The notes: generated by a model not told the origin, from the letters alone. A DNA stretch of 64,000 bases from Myoxocephalus aenaeus (GCA_038501785.1 JBAMJR010000031.1:16404001-16468000); one strand, 5' to 3'. Shown: positions 23,522 through 35,744, counted from the first letter of the stretch. Program-made: numbers and translations.

Positions 23522-23954
23522 CAAAGAACGACACACCACACAAGGAGACAATTCCTGTGATAGTGGAAGAGGAATGTGAAAGCTGTTCATGTGAGACAGA
23601 GGAGGAAGAACAGGCAGCGGTATAAAAAAACTACTAAAAAAGAAAGGCCAAAAATCTTTTTTGCTCATTTAATCACGTTTTAAATATACAACTGAATGTC
23701 AGTCCCGCCGCTCTCGCTCTAAATGATACAACGCAACAGTGACTCAACCTTCAGCCAGTTCAGGGTAGCTCTTAAAATGTGCTGTTTAAATCCTCCTCTG
23801 TCACACAGGAAGTGATGTGTCTTTTGGCTCTCGTGTGGAATAAACAAGGACAACTGGGTGGTGAAGTAAGAGCCTACAAACAGACAAAAAAATAAAGTTA
23901 CATCATGTTAAAGTACGTTAAATGCACGAGTCTGATAAAAAAATGCATTTTAAA

Positions 23955-24034
23955 GTAGAGGGCCGGGGATCGAACCGTCGATCATCTGATTTGCAGGACG
24001 ACCCCGCTCTATCACTGAGCCACAGCCGCCCACG
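23955..24034 (-). mobile_element. tRNA-derived SINE (tRNA-like head)
   Basis: Read on the minus strand, the unit has an A box (TGGCTCAGTGATAGAGCGG, 24022-24004) and a B box (CGGTTCGATCCCCGG, 23977-23963) at tRNA-like spacing, beginning GTGGGCGGCTGTGGCTCAG. The acceptor stem does not pair properly and the arms are degraded, so this is a SINE head, not a working tRNA. Heads of this type are common in fish SINEs. Confidence 0.75.
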
Positions 24035-24167
24035 GTAACTGCTAACGGTAGCCATGTTGCTAATGCTACAGCTAGCTACTGCTGGCAGAAAATGAACCAT
24101 GAACTACAAAGGAAGCCGCGATCAGCTAGCGACAAACGTCTGTTTGTTTATAAGAAGGAACAAAAAA

Positions 24168-24169
<2 letters not shown>

Positions 24170-24202
<33 letters not shown>
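24170..24202. repeat. (TA)n microsatellite
   Basis: Pure TA run of about 33 bases. Confidence 0.96.
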
Positions 24203-24204
<2 letters not shown>

Positions 24205-24209
24205 TTTGT

Positions 24210-25125
24210 TTCTATAAGAAAATAAACATGTCTAGAAGGTAACCCACAAGTTGTGAAACTAAGAGTTTTTGTAACTTGGTTTTCCTCTTCACCAAACTTT
24301 TGTTTCTGGCTTTAGCCATGTTGCTAACGCCAGCTAACGCTAACACTAGCAGCCAGAAACAAACATCTATGATTTATTGTCTGTTTGATAATCCAAACAA
24401 TGAACACGATCTGTTGAGGTGGCGTTCCTAAAAGAAGCAGCGGTGTTGTGTTTGTGACCAACAATAAACTTTTGTCACTCTCAGAATGGAACTAAACATT
24501 TGGGAGCTGGTTTTAATGGTTTGTGTCATCAGGAGGAAACAATGGGCGCTGAGCTGAGAGCCACAGACCGGTGCAGACAGGTGGAGACATCAGAGTGTTT
24601 AGAGACAGACTAACACTTTGTTGGTTTTGGCATTTAATGAGATTTCATGAAAATAGAAAAATATAGTAGAACTTGGACTGTCCTTTAATAACAAATGCTG
24701 CATGTTGACTCAACCAGCAAAGTAAATTACTTCAGGAAAAATTGAAAAAGCATCCTTTCAAGTCATCAAATGCCACAAGAGTTGGGTTTGCTGTGACAAT
24801 AAACCAATTTCGCTCTGATTAAAAGCAATTAAAACCCTAATTTGTGCGATAGTAGAGCACAATAAAAAACAACATTAATGCATGAAAGTGGACTTTCCGC
24901 ACTGGCAGTAATCCCCACATTTAGCTTTGAATTACCCCGAACACTTTAATCCACACACTGCACATTAAATTAACTTGTCGTTCCTTGTCCTCCCAGACAT
25001 CAAATGGATCTGGAAAAAAATGAAGGGGAATTGAGAAAAAAAAAAAAAAAAAAACATGCACACAGAGGGGAACTGAAAAGGAAAAAAAAAATGGGAAGGA
25101 ATGAATTAATAATGAGCCACTTTTA
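24210..25125. other. gene-free stretch, partly unique
   Basis: No gene. 24780-24960 is non-repetitive and contains ATTAAAA, TAATTTG and ATTAATG cores, so it could be a conserved noncoding element, but this is untested. Confidence 0.35.
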
Positions 25126-25275
25126 TACCGGATCCAGCGATTATACAAATGGGGGAAACGGCCAAAAAATATTCTGTATGGCATATGGCACTTCAGCTGC
25201 CATATGTGCCAGTTTTCACAAAAATTGGCAATGACGTTCATGATGGTCAGTAGTAACTGCCAAAAACACAGCAAG
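25125..25275. promoter_or_regulatory. candidate regulatory element with E-box hairpin
   Basis: Unique sequence holding CATATG (25182-25187), CAGCTG (25194-25199) and CATATG (25201-25206) within 25 bases. The two CATATG boxes lie in perfect 9-bp inverted arms. CATATG is a bHLH E-box variant. Function is inferred only. Confidence 0.3.
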
Positions 25276-25281
25276 GCCTGA

Positions 25282-25337
25282 ACAGAGGGAGAGAGAGGGA
25301 GAGAGAGAGAGAGAGGGAGAGAGAGGGAGGGAGGAGA
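25282..25337. repeat. (GA)n tract
   Basis: Purine tract of GA with GGA interruptions; a second GA-rich block follows at 25413-25475. Confidence 0.93.
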
Positions 25338-26139
25338 GTAATGCTTCAATAGCTTTGTTGGCTGGCTTGGACTCTTCTCTCCACAGCTTCTGGTGCTCCA
25401 ACTACAAAGAGAAGAGAGACAGAGGGAGAGAAAGAGAGAGAAGGCCGAAGAGGGGGAAGAGAGAGAGACAAAGAGAAACTGTGTATTCAAAGATCAAGAG
25501 ACATTTGTGTTCTACCTCTGTTCGGTTTTGTTTGGTCAAGTTATTACAGTGCCACTTTCTTTTCTTTTCGTGGCCCAGCTGGTGTACATGTGTCTGATTG
25601 ATAAGCGGAGCTGCAATTGTACTTTGCTCGAGCTAAAAATCTTTCCTTTTTTTATGTGCTTCAGCGAAGAATGAGGCATGATGGGGTTAAACAAATAATA
25701 ATAAATAAAAAAACGACAGCGATGTTTGAGGTGCAAATTGTCACACACGAGGAAACAATAATAGAGTGCTCTTTGTATTTATGTTTCCAATGGTTGCATT
25801 TTGTGGAGGGGACATGCAGAGGTGGAGAACGGCTGAGTTTTCCTTTGGCGGACCCCGTGAAAAACATCCCCCCCACCACACCTTGAGCTCAATGGACCGG
25901 GTGTCCTCGCCTCTTTTTCATTTTTTTATTATTTGGTGCCAACCTGAATTGACGACTTTGTGCAAACACTAATTACAAGTATCATGTGCTCCATCCGCAT
26001 TATAAACCATCCAGACTGAAATGTCTCAATGCCTGTAGAAGGAAAAGGAAAAATGTTAAGGAGCTAAATGTAAAACCCTGGATCCTCTGGTCAAAACCCA
26101 GTTGCTTACCCTGAGGTAATAAAATGCTTCCTTTTGTAG

Positions 26140-26265
26140 GACTTTCACCCAGGAGACCGGTATTCGTGTCCTAAAGTGTTATTTAGTTACTTCACAGATG
26201 GTTTTTTCCACGTTTTCTGTACTAAGTTTTACTTAGTTCACATACTTATTTTAAGCTCAACCATG
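26140..26265 (-). repeat. dispersed repeat, 'GGTCTCCTGGGTGAAAG' family, copy 3
   Basis: GACTTTCACCCAGGAGACC and ATTTTAAGCTCAACCATGA line up with 3298-3465. Confidence 0.55.
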
Positions 26266-26269
26266 ACGT

Positions 26270-27060
26270 TTTTTTTCTTTCTAACTAACTAAGAGGATTT
26301 GCTGCTCAAACCTAACTGTGGCGTGAAATTCAAAAAGAAAGGTGAGATAATTTTGAAAAAAAAAAAAAAAACGTATCGACAAGGAAGAAGCCCTCAAATG
26401 TATCAGAAATAATCTAGATAATCATAAAAAAAAAGCAGAAATTTGTGGAAATTAAAGCAAGAATTATTTGTTTTTGTCACACAATGACTATTATAGTCGC
26501 TGTGTGACAAAATACCACGTGATACCAACCTCGTCATATGATTGGCTCAAATGTCTGATATCTTCCACAAAGCACACAAACAAAACATTACTTTGGACCG
26601 GTCAAAAACATTTTCTTCTCATCTCCAGTTCGTACTGGAGCACTAGGCCCTCAAACACAGCGCGGACGTCCTTTTGGAGATTCTCTGTCATGTAAATAAT
26701 GTTTGTTTGTTGCTTTTCAGCTAAATTCCCAGGAGCTGAGCAAAAAACCTGGTGTCTGGTCATTATTTTTGGGGACGCTTTCAAAGGGGTCCCCAAAAGG
26801 GGTCGTTTGCGTCCATCTTCCAAAATGTTTTGAAAATCACCCTGTTTTTAGGCCTCTGCTCGAAAATGTCATACCCAAACTAAAAAGGGTGTATCTCTGC
26901 AACCACTAGGGCTACATTTTGGTGTTATAATAAAAGGTACACATGTGAGATTTTGTTCAGATGACACACAGCAAAAATGAAAAGGTTTCAGGTGCGCCTA
27001 GAAAAAAAAGCACTTTCAGGATGATCATTTCTTTGAAATGATGCAGCTGTAAGGTCCAAC
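26270..27060. other. gene-free stretch beside the 35-bp array
   Basis: No gene. Sequence on both sides of the array (26690-27060 and 27341-27500) could be one disrupted repeat element, but no ends were found. Confidence 0.35.
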
Positions 27061-27340
27061 TCTAACCCAAATCATAGCACAATATGTGAACATTCTCTAA
27101 CCCAAATCATAGCACAATATGTGAACATTCTCTAACCCAAATCACAGCACAATATGTGAACATTCTCTAACCCAAATCATAGCTCAATATGTGAACATTC
27201 TCTAACCCAAATCACAGCACAATATGTGAACATTCTCTGACCCAAATCATAGCTCAATATGTGAACATTCTCTAACCCAAATCATAGCTCAATATGTAAA
27301 CATTCTCTAACCCAAATCATAACACAATATGTGAACATTC
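27061..27340. repeat. 35-bp minisatellite, 8 copies
   Basis: Exactly eight 35-base units in register, each beginning TCTAACCCAAATCATAGC and ending ATGTGAACATTC. The units differ by single substitutions only (TAGCAC/CAGCAC/TAGCTC), with no indels. Confidence 0.97.
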
Positions 27341-28700
27341 TCTCTGCAAAGGTTGACTTTGATGTGAAGCAGAACAAAGTTAGAGAGGGTTTTAGTATGG
27401 AGAAAATTCAGGCGAGGTCTCCAAAATTAGCATTGGGGCACATTTGCGGACATCTGTGACATTTGAATTTTCTCATGTACCAAACCATATATTTCACTTG
27501 TATATGACTTATGGTGTTCAATACATCCAAATATAGCAGTTTGGGGGTTTTTCTTCATAAAACAAGCTATAATTTACAGTTTTATATATCAATCGCTCAG
27601 TTTCTTGCTTGCTTGTTGCTCTGGACGAACGCGCCCAAAACAAAGGGACCACACAGGGCCAACTTTTCCCCTTCTGGGGCGTATACGTGAAAAAAATAAA
27701 GTGACAAAAAACATCTCCGTCGCCTCGGACGGGAAGTGTCCCAGAAGAGTGAAGAGGAGCGGGCTGAGGGGGGGGGCTCCTCCAAAACCTGTGCCCACCC
27801 CACGCTGCCACCTCCACCCCGGGCGAGCTGCCAGAGCCGCTCAAGGCTCCGAGCTGCGCTGAGCCGCCGTGGCGTGGCTTAATGTTCCAGGTTCCTCTGC
27901 CCTCGGGGCATCCGCCCGTGCACACAACCCAGCACACGACCAAAAAAACACACACACAAAAATAATACTCTTTGGGAGGGGAGCTGCACGTCTGTCTCTG
28001 TCTGGGCAGAGCAAAAAAAAAAAGTCCTCTGAACTCGAATGCTCCACTTTGTCTTGGCTCTGCGTGTCTCACGTAAAGCAGGATGATTCAAACAGACTGA
28101 AACCCCCAATTTAAAAAAAAGTTGGTTTGTAAATCTGTCACGCGGTGGTTGTCAGACGCGATGAAGTAAATACAAACATTATTGTAATTGCATCCAAACA
28201 GAAAAGTACGTGCGGCATAAAGTATCACGTATGCATGTATTGATTTGCACAAAAAACCTTCTCGGGACCACAAATAGTCTCCTCGGGGGTCCAGGTATTG
28301 TTATAATGATAAACAGTTAAAAATGTGGCTGTTATCCACTTTTAGAGTGAAAACACAAAGATCTTTAAGTTGAAAAGTGTGTGTGTTTGACCTCTGGACT
28401 TTGAAGGGGCCACTGTTTGTTTTAGTAAGAGGTGGAAAGTCACATTTTCTTTTCTTTTGTAATATGATGTTTTTTTATCCATGAAACGCCAGACACAAAT
28501 CTGAAATATTCTGATGCACAGAGAATTAAAAATGATGAACGGTCATTTCTAAATCTTTCCTAACTTTGTTTCATTTTTAATTTGGATTTAATAAATCTGA
28601 TTTAATTTGAATAATTATAAGAGATTATCCTCCGAACTGGAATATTTTAAATGTGGCCTCAGCACGGCCTTTTACTCACACTGCTGAGGCAACCAATAGT
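27341..28700. other. gene-free stretch
   Basis: No gene. The GC-rich patch at 27720-27900 gives the 184-residue minus-strand frame 27518-28072, which has no recognisable domain. Confidence 0.4.
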
Positions 28701-28715
28701 CAGACACAAAGAGCG

Positions 28716-28720
<5 letters not shown>

Positions 28721-28778
<58 letters not shown>
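28721..28778. repeat. (TG)n microsatellite
   Basis: Pure TG run of about 58 bases. Confidence 0.97.
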
Positions 28779-28783
<5 letters not shown>

Positions 28784-28899
28784 ACAAGAATAATTTTTTA
28801 CAAAAATGTTTAAAAATATATTAAAATACAATGCACTTAAAAAACAAAATACAGTAATAACGTCACCACAAACCAGCACCAACAAATAAAAGAGGTGTA

Positions 28900-29150
28900 A
28901 AAGTCAGAGAGGGTTTAGTTCTGTCCCGCTCTGTACATTCTGAGCCCTTTATGAACACTTTCCCATCAGTCTACATTTCTGCAGACTTTGCCCGAGGTAA
29001 TTTCCCAGAATTCATAGCAATGTCGTACGGAGAACGCTAACATGATATGCCGCAACTAAGCGACGTCCCATTTGTATTTCTACCCTCGCAGCCTCTCATA
29101 CTCAAAACAAGTCCCTGAAGGCTCAGGGTTTACGGCCTTGGGAGGGGGGG
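28900..29150. repeat. dispersed repeat, copy 2 (partner at 8957)
   Basis: See the copy at 8957-9245: ordered shared blocks GAGGGTTTAGTTCT, CCCGCT, GAGCCCTTTATGAACACTTTCC and TTCATAGCAATG, in the same direction. Confidence 0.6.
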
Positions 29151-29277
29151 CATTGGGGTTGGACCAATAATCAGCAGGAAGTTGACACAGATTTCAAATT
29201 AAAAGCATATAAATAACACAATTTATAAGTCATACCAAACACAACTATGAATAAAGGTAAAACAAGTAAAACCGTTT

Positions 29278-29279
<2 letters not shown>

Positions 29280-29359
<80 letters not shown>
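29280..29359. repeat. (CA)n microsatellite
   Basis: Pure CA run of about 80 bases. Confidence 0.97.
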
Positions 29360-29360
<1 letters not shown>

Positions 29361-29888
29361 TATTTTGTGCTTCTTCAACAAACTAGAAAACATTAAGCAA
29401 CACAAGTCGGTACTTGTGGCCTCCCAGTGTTTCATCACACGGCCCACACAGTCAGTGTGGTACTCAGGTGCCGTTGAGCCCGTACGGATAAAGCGTCGCC
29501 ACATCACACTGATAGTCCTGCGTGAGCAAGCGCTCATGTCGCCCATTTTAATGTTAAACTTCTGTTTGAAATCGTTTCGGGAGGGGACTGTTTTGATGTA
29601 GCCGAGAGCAACAACAAAACCAAAAAATGAAAAACCTGCGAGATGAAGATGACGAATGATGTGGAATGCCTTGAGGAGGGGCTGTCAGCACCACGCCGCC
29701 TTTAAACACCCCTCAGAACCTGCGGTGGGCCGGGCCGGCCGCATGGCCGTCGCACAAAACAGCAAATCAAAGCCCCCTCAGCAGCAAACAGGCAGCCGGG
29801 GTCCCGGCGGGCGGCGAGCAGAGCAGAGTGTGCGTGTTTGTGTTTAAAGCAAAGAGTGGGACACAGCTGCTGAGTGGAGGGCATTAGA

Positions 29889-29892
<4 letters not shown>

Positions 29893-29977
<85 letters not shown>
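29893..29977. repeat. (TG)n microsatellite
   Basis: Pure TG run of about 85 bases. Confidence 0.97.
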
Positions 29978-29978
<1 letters not shown>

Positions 29979-30043
29979 GCCCCTCTCACACTCCCTGCAC
30001 GGGGAGAGCTCTGCTTTGCATCAAAGTTTCATCCCAAAAAAAC

Positions 30044-30044
<1 letters not shown>

Positions 30045-30101
<57 letters not shown>
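30045..30101. repeat. (GA)n microsatellite
   Basis: Pure GA run of about 57 bases. A GGA-rich run follows at 30275-30320. Confidence 0.97.
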
Positions 30102-30103
<2 letters not shown>

Positions 30104-30284
30104 AGAGAATCAGGGGGTAAAAGGCTGGCTGACAGAATAAAAAATAAAAAATTCAAACCCGTGAAGACTCTGAAGACAGAACCTGTCCGGTGAGAAATAT
30201 TCAAAACGGCGAATTTGAAAAAAAATGGCTGTTTAACGAGCTGTTTTGACAGCAACACGAGAGAGGCCTCAGCGAGGAGGAGAG

Positions 30285-30318
<34 letters not shown>

Positions 30319-30749
30319 CCTCCATCGTGGATGTTCAAATGAACGTGGCAGCACAGAGATGTGCAGCACAGATGCAGCGATGGCGGAAGAGACACGTTTT
30401 TGTCACATTGTTGCTCTGGCTCCGGTCCGGACAGGAACTCACGCCGGAATTCATCTGATTTTGAACAATGAAAAAAGAAAAAAAATTGCTGCTGCGAGAA
30501 CTGACTGAAAATTAATAAATCACGAATTTCAAAGGATAAAATGGGGTTACTTCTTATTTACAGCAGAGTGTACGTTTCTCCCCCAGACTTCCAGACGCGT
30601 TATCAAGCTTTAAACATTGAATTAAAACAATTAACGGCATCAAAATGTTCGGCTGTCAGAGTCGATGTTCCAACAACCAACTCAAGTTCTGCAGGATTCA
30701 AACGGGTGTTTCAGTTTAACGAGTGACCGTGCTATCTGGTGACTCTCAG

Positions 30750-31260
30750 TCATGGTTGCTCGGCACATAAATGTTTGTTCATGATAATAAACACAGACGA
30801 GTGTGTATTCAAAACTGATGGAAGGCTCTTACGAGGACACCTACATGTTAAATGGTCTCCAGTTAACACGGTCACCGGTTGAAGCCAAACACCGGCGGCT
30901 TCAACCGCCGGTGATTCGCTTGTTGTGGTGTCTGTCATGGGTATCAACTCAAGGAACTCCTCGGTGACCGTAAAAATCTCATCAACACCACGAATGAATA
31001 CGGCCAGTTGAGCAATATCTCTAGTAATGTCAGTGCTCTCATCGATTACAACTGAAAATGCTACAAATGACTTATATATGCTTAAATATGCTTCTTTTGG
31101 CTCCAAATCTGCTGAAGGATCGTAAATCCTATCCGTCACACTAAACACTGGGCCACTTGGTCACTGAGTCACTTTGTCTCGGTTGCATTCGCCCGCTTTG
31201 GTGCTCCATGTTCTTACAAAGCTTGACAAGCCGTTGCACTCTAACAAACTGTAAAAAGAA
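30750..31260 (-). mobile_element. hAT transposase remnant (GTF2IRD2/ZBED-like type)
   Basis: On the minus strand the block DESTDITRDIAQLAVFIRGV followed by a TVTEEFLELIPMTDTTT-like segment (about 31060-30920) is the core of hAT transposases of the kind domesticated in GTF2IRD2 and ZBED genes. The first Asp of the catalytic triad is in DEST. Upstream it is cut by a stop and frameshifts; downstream it becomes unrelated sequence. Decayed fragment with no visible ends or TSD. Confidence 0.75.
30890..30913. repeat. 9-bp GC-rich hairpin
   Basis: Arms CACCGGCGG and CCGCCGGTG with a six-base loop, inside or beside the hAT remnant. A third related copy (CACCGG, TTGAAGCC) just upstream allows an alternative fold. 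Confidence 0.85.
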
Positions 31261-31479
31261 GAAGAATTTCCACCATAATAATCCTCAAATAAAATGCTTT
31301 GTGTCTCTCTGCTGCAGCTGCAAACATGTTGACATGATGATGATTTTTCTTTCATGGGCTTGAAGTTGCAAGCGAGTTTGTTTTACCACACGAGAAGGCT
31401 TTTATTTGACACACATATACTTTATATACAAATATATACGGTATTTTTTTCACGACTCACACATCATTTTGAGTCCTAT

Positions 31480-34085
31480 AAATCTTACAAATTGTTTCAG
31501 TACCATATGGCTTGCAGGATTTGAGTGGTGGCATTAATTAAAAGGAAATAAATCCCTCTGGACTTCCAGTGATGCCTCGCAGGGAGCTAAAGGGGCTGAG
31601 GGTTAAGGGGGGTGAGGGGGGAACCATCCCGGGACATGCCGGCAGTCACCAGGGATCCTTTAACTCTTGACCCTGGTTGACATGGATAACCATGTCTGAC
31701 CATAATCGCTTTGAAGCCCCCCTCTCCTTCAAGACGTTTAAGCCGAGGAAAGGACCGTGCCCTTAATGAGTGACCCCTGGTTTTTAACGAAGCGGCGCAT
31801 CGCCCCCCTCCCCAGGGCACCTTATTCCCCCGGACTCACTCCGGGGTCACGCACCCGCGGCTCGTCGACCTCATTCTCTGTCACGTCTGTGGGCTGAGCA
31901 GACGGGCGTCATCCTCCACACTTTCTACATCGGTGTGTGTGTGGGGGGCGGGGGGGATTTCACAGCAGATTTACCTCATAACCACCAACATCCTCCCCTC
32001 TGCTCTCTGGGGAATCCCCTAATTCCCACTGTGATCTCCTTTGTCTTTGTTGTTGTCTGAGGCTGGCACGCATCCCCGAACCACCAGTCCCTGTTTGTCT
32101 TATGTGGGGGGGGGGGGGGGGGGGGGGGGGGGGGTGCAAGGCTTTCTGGAGCAAAGAATGTGCAACGTGTTAGCAGGACGCCTGCCAACAGAGAGGACGT
32201 CTGTATGTGGGACCGAGTTTTTAATTGGTCTCATATTCTTGGCCTCAAGTGTGCCGAGATTGAAAGCGAGTGTGCGAATGGATTAAGAAAAGGAAAAGGC
32301 ATCAGAGTGTGGAAGGGTTGAGAGAAAAAGACTCAATGCAAATTGTTTGTTTTTTAAGTAAAACTTTTAGAGTCAAAAATATCGGGTGCAAAAGAAACCT
32401 GCAGAGTAGTTGTGACGGGATTCATGGGCAAATTAAGCAATCTGCTGTAATTGGGGGAGGGGGGGGGGTGAGTCCCCGGTTATTCAACCTCACTGTTTGC
32501 ACAAAAAAACGTAAGCGGCACTCAGGTGTGCCCACTCAACAACTGCCCCGAGGGAAGTTGAAGCGAAAGATTTCCGGGGGAAATGTTTCACTGCAAATGT
32601 TTCACTGCAAATGTTTCACCGCTTAGCCGAGAACGTGACCCGCTGAAATGTTTGGCCTCGGTTCGAGCTCGTCACACACGCACACAGACACACACACCTC
32701 CCCAACCCCCTTGTTCTTGAGTGGCGTTCGGTGTTAAGCTAACGTGACTTGAGGCTCAGGCACTGCAGCTCAACGTCCGGCTAAATATTGCTGAGATTGG
32801 CCTCCCGAGTTTGCTGGTATATTTTAAGTGCGCTCATTTAATCCCGCCGCCTCGGACCGCACATCCATCCGCAACGCAGTGCTCATTACTGTCAGAGCCC
32901 TTTAATATTAGATTAGTGACCCTTTGGAAATTAGAGGATGACCAGAGGAGGAGGCCGGAGTGACTGCCAGGAGGGATGTGCAGGGGTTATTGGCCCACCA
33001 TCCATCCAAACCTCTTATGTTCGATGGTGGGAGAGAAAAAGAAACGGACACCGTGGCCCGCGACTCATGTCATCCTATGTGGCCCGTAATCGCATTAAAA
33101 GTTCACGCAGTAGTCCGAGACGCTGTCCTCAAAGGGGGATCTCATGTGAAGGGAGGCGCTGGTGTACGTTACGGGGACACGACTCCGGGCGGAGATGGAG
33201 GCTCGTTACAGCTGATGGTCCCGTGGAGGCTCACGGCGTGATGTGAAGACGCCGGGGGCCCTTTGGACAGAAGATACGCTGAACTGAACACGTAATATCT
33301 GACAGGCCTCCAACTCTGGAAAGAGGTTTCACTCTCTGACAAATGTTCATATACGGTAGAAAGCTGATGAACCAAAACGTTGATGCCACATCAAGAACTT
33401 TGAATGCAATGCAACCAAAACTGATTATGAAAAATACTGTATCTTTTACTTTGCAATCTGAAATTGTTTTTGTCTAAAGTTGTTCGAACTGTACTGAGCA
33501 TGAAGTTTAACTGCCACGATTATTATATATGTCATTATTTGACATGCTCGTTTACAGATGACTTATACAACACATTTTCACGATTATTGACTATTTTTTG
33601 GGGCTTTACACTCCATTGGAACTAATATGTTTACGTCTTATATTGTGCTTGTTCGAGACTCCGCTTGCAGGTTTGAGTTTAAAGTTATTCTGCATTGCCC
33701 ATTTCTTTTTAAGATTTCATGGTTTTCAAGGGGACTCATTCTGTCTCGGTTGTTTGCCGCCAGCACTTTTTTGTTGAGATGTGACATTCTTACTACACTA
33801 TGAATTTTGTCTTTTTGATACTTGATACTGCAGTTTAAGCTAATCTCCTCCTGGTTCGAGCTCCATTCTGAAAGACGTGACATCATGACATGAAAGTTGT
33901 ACCAACATTTTTTCTCTTAACTCCACGGACCAGATGGCTCCAAAAAGATGGCCAGAAGAGGCATCCTCCTGTAAACCATCCACGCAGGATGTTTTCTAAT
34001 GCTTTTGTTGACCTCTGACCTTCCATATCATACCTTCTCTGTCAGGTCAAACTCTCAACTTGACCATCAGTTGGGCCAAAGGTAT
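31480..34085. other. gene-free stretch, largely unique
   Basis: No gene. Contains a G29 homopolymer. 31650-31800 and 32840-32945 are unique and could be conserved noncoding elements; they show clustered ATTTAATC, TTTAATATTAGATTAG and GGAAATTAG-type cores. Open frames (32270-32626, 32938-33246) lack recognisable domains. Confidence 0.4.
32106..32134. repeat. poly-G homopolymer (29 G)
   Basis: An uninterrupted run of 29 G. The exact length may be a sequencing or assembly artefact. Confidence 0.9.
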
Positions 34086-34099
34086 ATTTAAAACTGTAA

Positions 34100-34380
34100 A
34101 GATAAGATAAAATACACCTTTATTAGTCGATCAGAGGGGCAATATACAGGATACACAGCAGCATAGGGTAAAGTGCAAACAAGAGACATAATAAAAAGAA
34201 AGATGAAGTATTATAAATAAGCAAAAGAATTGTAAATAATCCACAATAACTTAAATATTATATATACAGACAGAATAACTATTATAAGTATTATTGTACA
34301 GTGTATTTAAGTTTGAAGTGTTTCGTGGTTATGCAGCCTGACAGCAGCAGGAAGCTCTGCTCCCAGTTACCATGAAATTC
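34100..34380 (-). mobile_element. dispersed repeat, probable retroelement 3' end
   Basis: Opens GATAAGATAAAATACACCTT, then TATTAGTCGATCAGAGGGGC, and ends near GCCTGACAGCAGCAGGAAG. Read on the minus strand it ends in a (TATC)-type tail, a layout of a common teleost interspersed repeat. I cannot name the family with certainty. Confidence 0.5.
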
Positions 34381-34469
34381 TGATATTTGTGGATATTCAT
34401 GGTCCCCAGAAGAGTAACTACGATGTGTTTTGTGACCTCCTGGCTCTTCTTATAGTGAGGTTAGGGTTG

Positions 34470-35450
34470 TAACACACGGCATCGATTCAAGACAAAAATA
34501 ACTGGTTCAATAACTAGAACAGGCCGATAAAGAGATGAAGATAATGAGAACCCAAGGCAAATACCAGGGAGGAATAACAATACAATGCCATTGTAGATGA
34601 AGTAAAGCTAAAAGTTCCCAGAAGAAACAAACTCCTCCTAAACTACAGGCCGTCATTGTTGTTGTTTTTTCTTTCTGTTTGTTTCGCTGCTCTCTAGGTT
34701 ACGAGAGTTGAACCAATCTTTGTGTTTCCTGTCCTCTAAAACAAACATGGCATGGTTATTCATGACTGCTCCGATCCTTCTTACAACATGTGTTTTCTCT
34801 CACTCGGGCTTGGCGGAGACGGAGCACGCCGAGGTTATTGATTACACTTCATGAGATCTGCGGGGAGCAGAGAACCGCTTGTGTCTCAGCCAGTGTGTCT
34901 TAGCTCATGTGAGGAGTGACTCCCCGCATCAACACTGTCAGTTCGTCACAGCGGGGGGGAATTTTCTGTCAAATTCTGTCCAAGATTATTCTCAATTATT
35001 GGCTCGTTCTTCTATATTTCGAGCCTCAGGAAATGAAAACAGAGGGACAAATAGATATTTCTTTCAAAACTGCACATCTTGATTGGTCTGTAGTTCATCC
35101 GCACCACAAAGCTCTTTGAATAGCACAAAATGTTTCCATTGAACAAATTCAACATTGAAAGTGTCTCCATTAGTGATCCTCATATCATCTATCACATATG
35201 TTTTTATTTGGGTTGTTGTCTGTTTGTCAGCAGGATGAATGAAGCCTTGCAGACGGGTGTAGCGTGGACTAAAAAAGAACCCCTTATATGTTGGAGCAGA
35301 TCCGAATCAAGGCCCGGATACAAACAACATTTTTCAGTTATGGAAATGGCTCTCCAAAAGCCCTTCTTTCCCTGTTACTCTAGCCTACTTTATTAAACAA
35401 GACTAGAGACTCCAGTCATGCTAACATGCTGACAATTAGTAGGTTAAAAC
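34470..35450. other. gene-free stretch
   Basis: No gene or named repeat recognised. Confidence 0.4.
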
Positions 35451-35744
35451 TCTCTACTGACCACCCGGGGGCGACTGCTCTGGTTGTAGAGAAGTCTCAT
35501 TTAGTAAATGATGGTCCATTTAGAGTCAAACAGACCATAAAGCAGAGTATGCTTTAAGGCGGGGCTACAAGGTGATTGACAGGTCTCTCTCAGAGACGTA
35601 TACGGCGTCTCTACGTCACTTCTCCGCATTCCAAATATGGTCACTTCCTGTTCACTGGTTGCAAAAATCAAAGATGGCGACGGTCAAATCGGTAAACTCA
35701 AGGCTTCAAATCGGCAGTCCACAAACCAACAGGTGACGAATGAC

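Noticed and set aside
23955..24034. possible functional tRNA gene
   Set aside because: A and B boxes are present, but the acceptor stem and arms do not pair; fits a SINE head better.
24921..25490. 189-residue minus-strand frame
   Set aside because: Mostly poly-A and GA tract translation; no domain.
27061..27340. CRISPR-like array (regular 35-bp spacing)
   Set aside because: There are no unique spacers; the whole unit repeats, and the context is vertebrate nuclear DNA.
27518..28072. 184-residue minus-strand frame in a GC patch
   Set aside because: No domain, no splice or homologue support.
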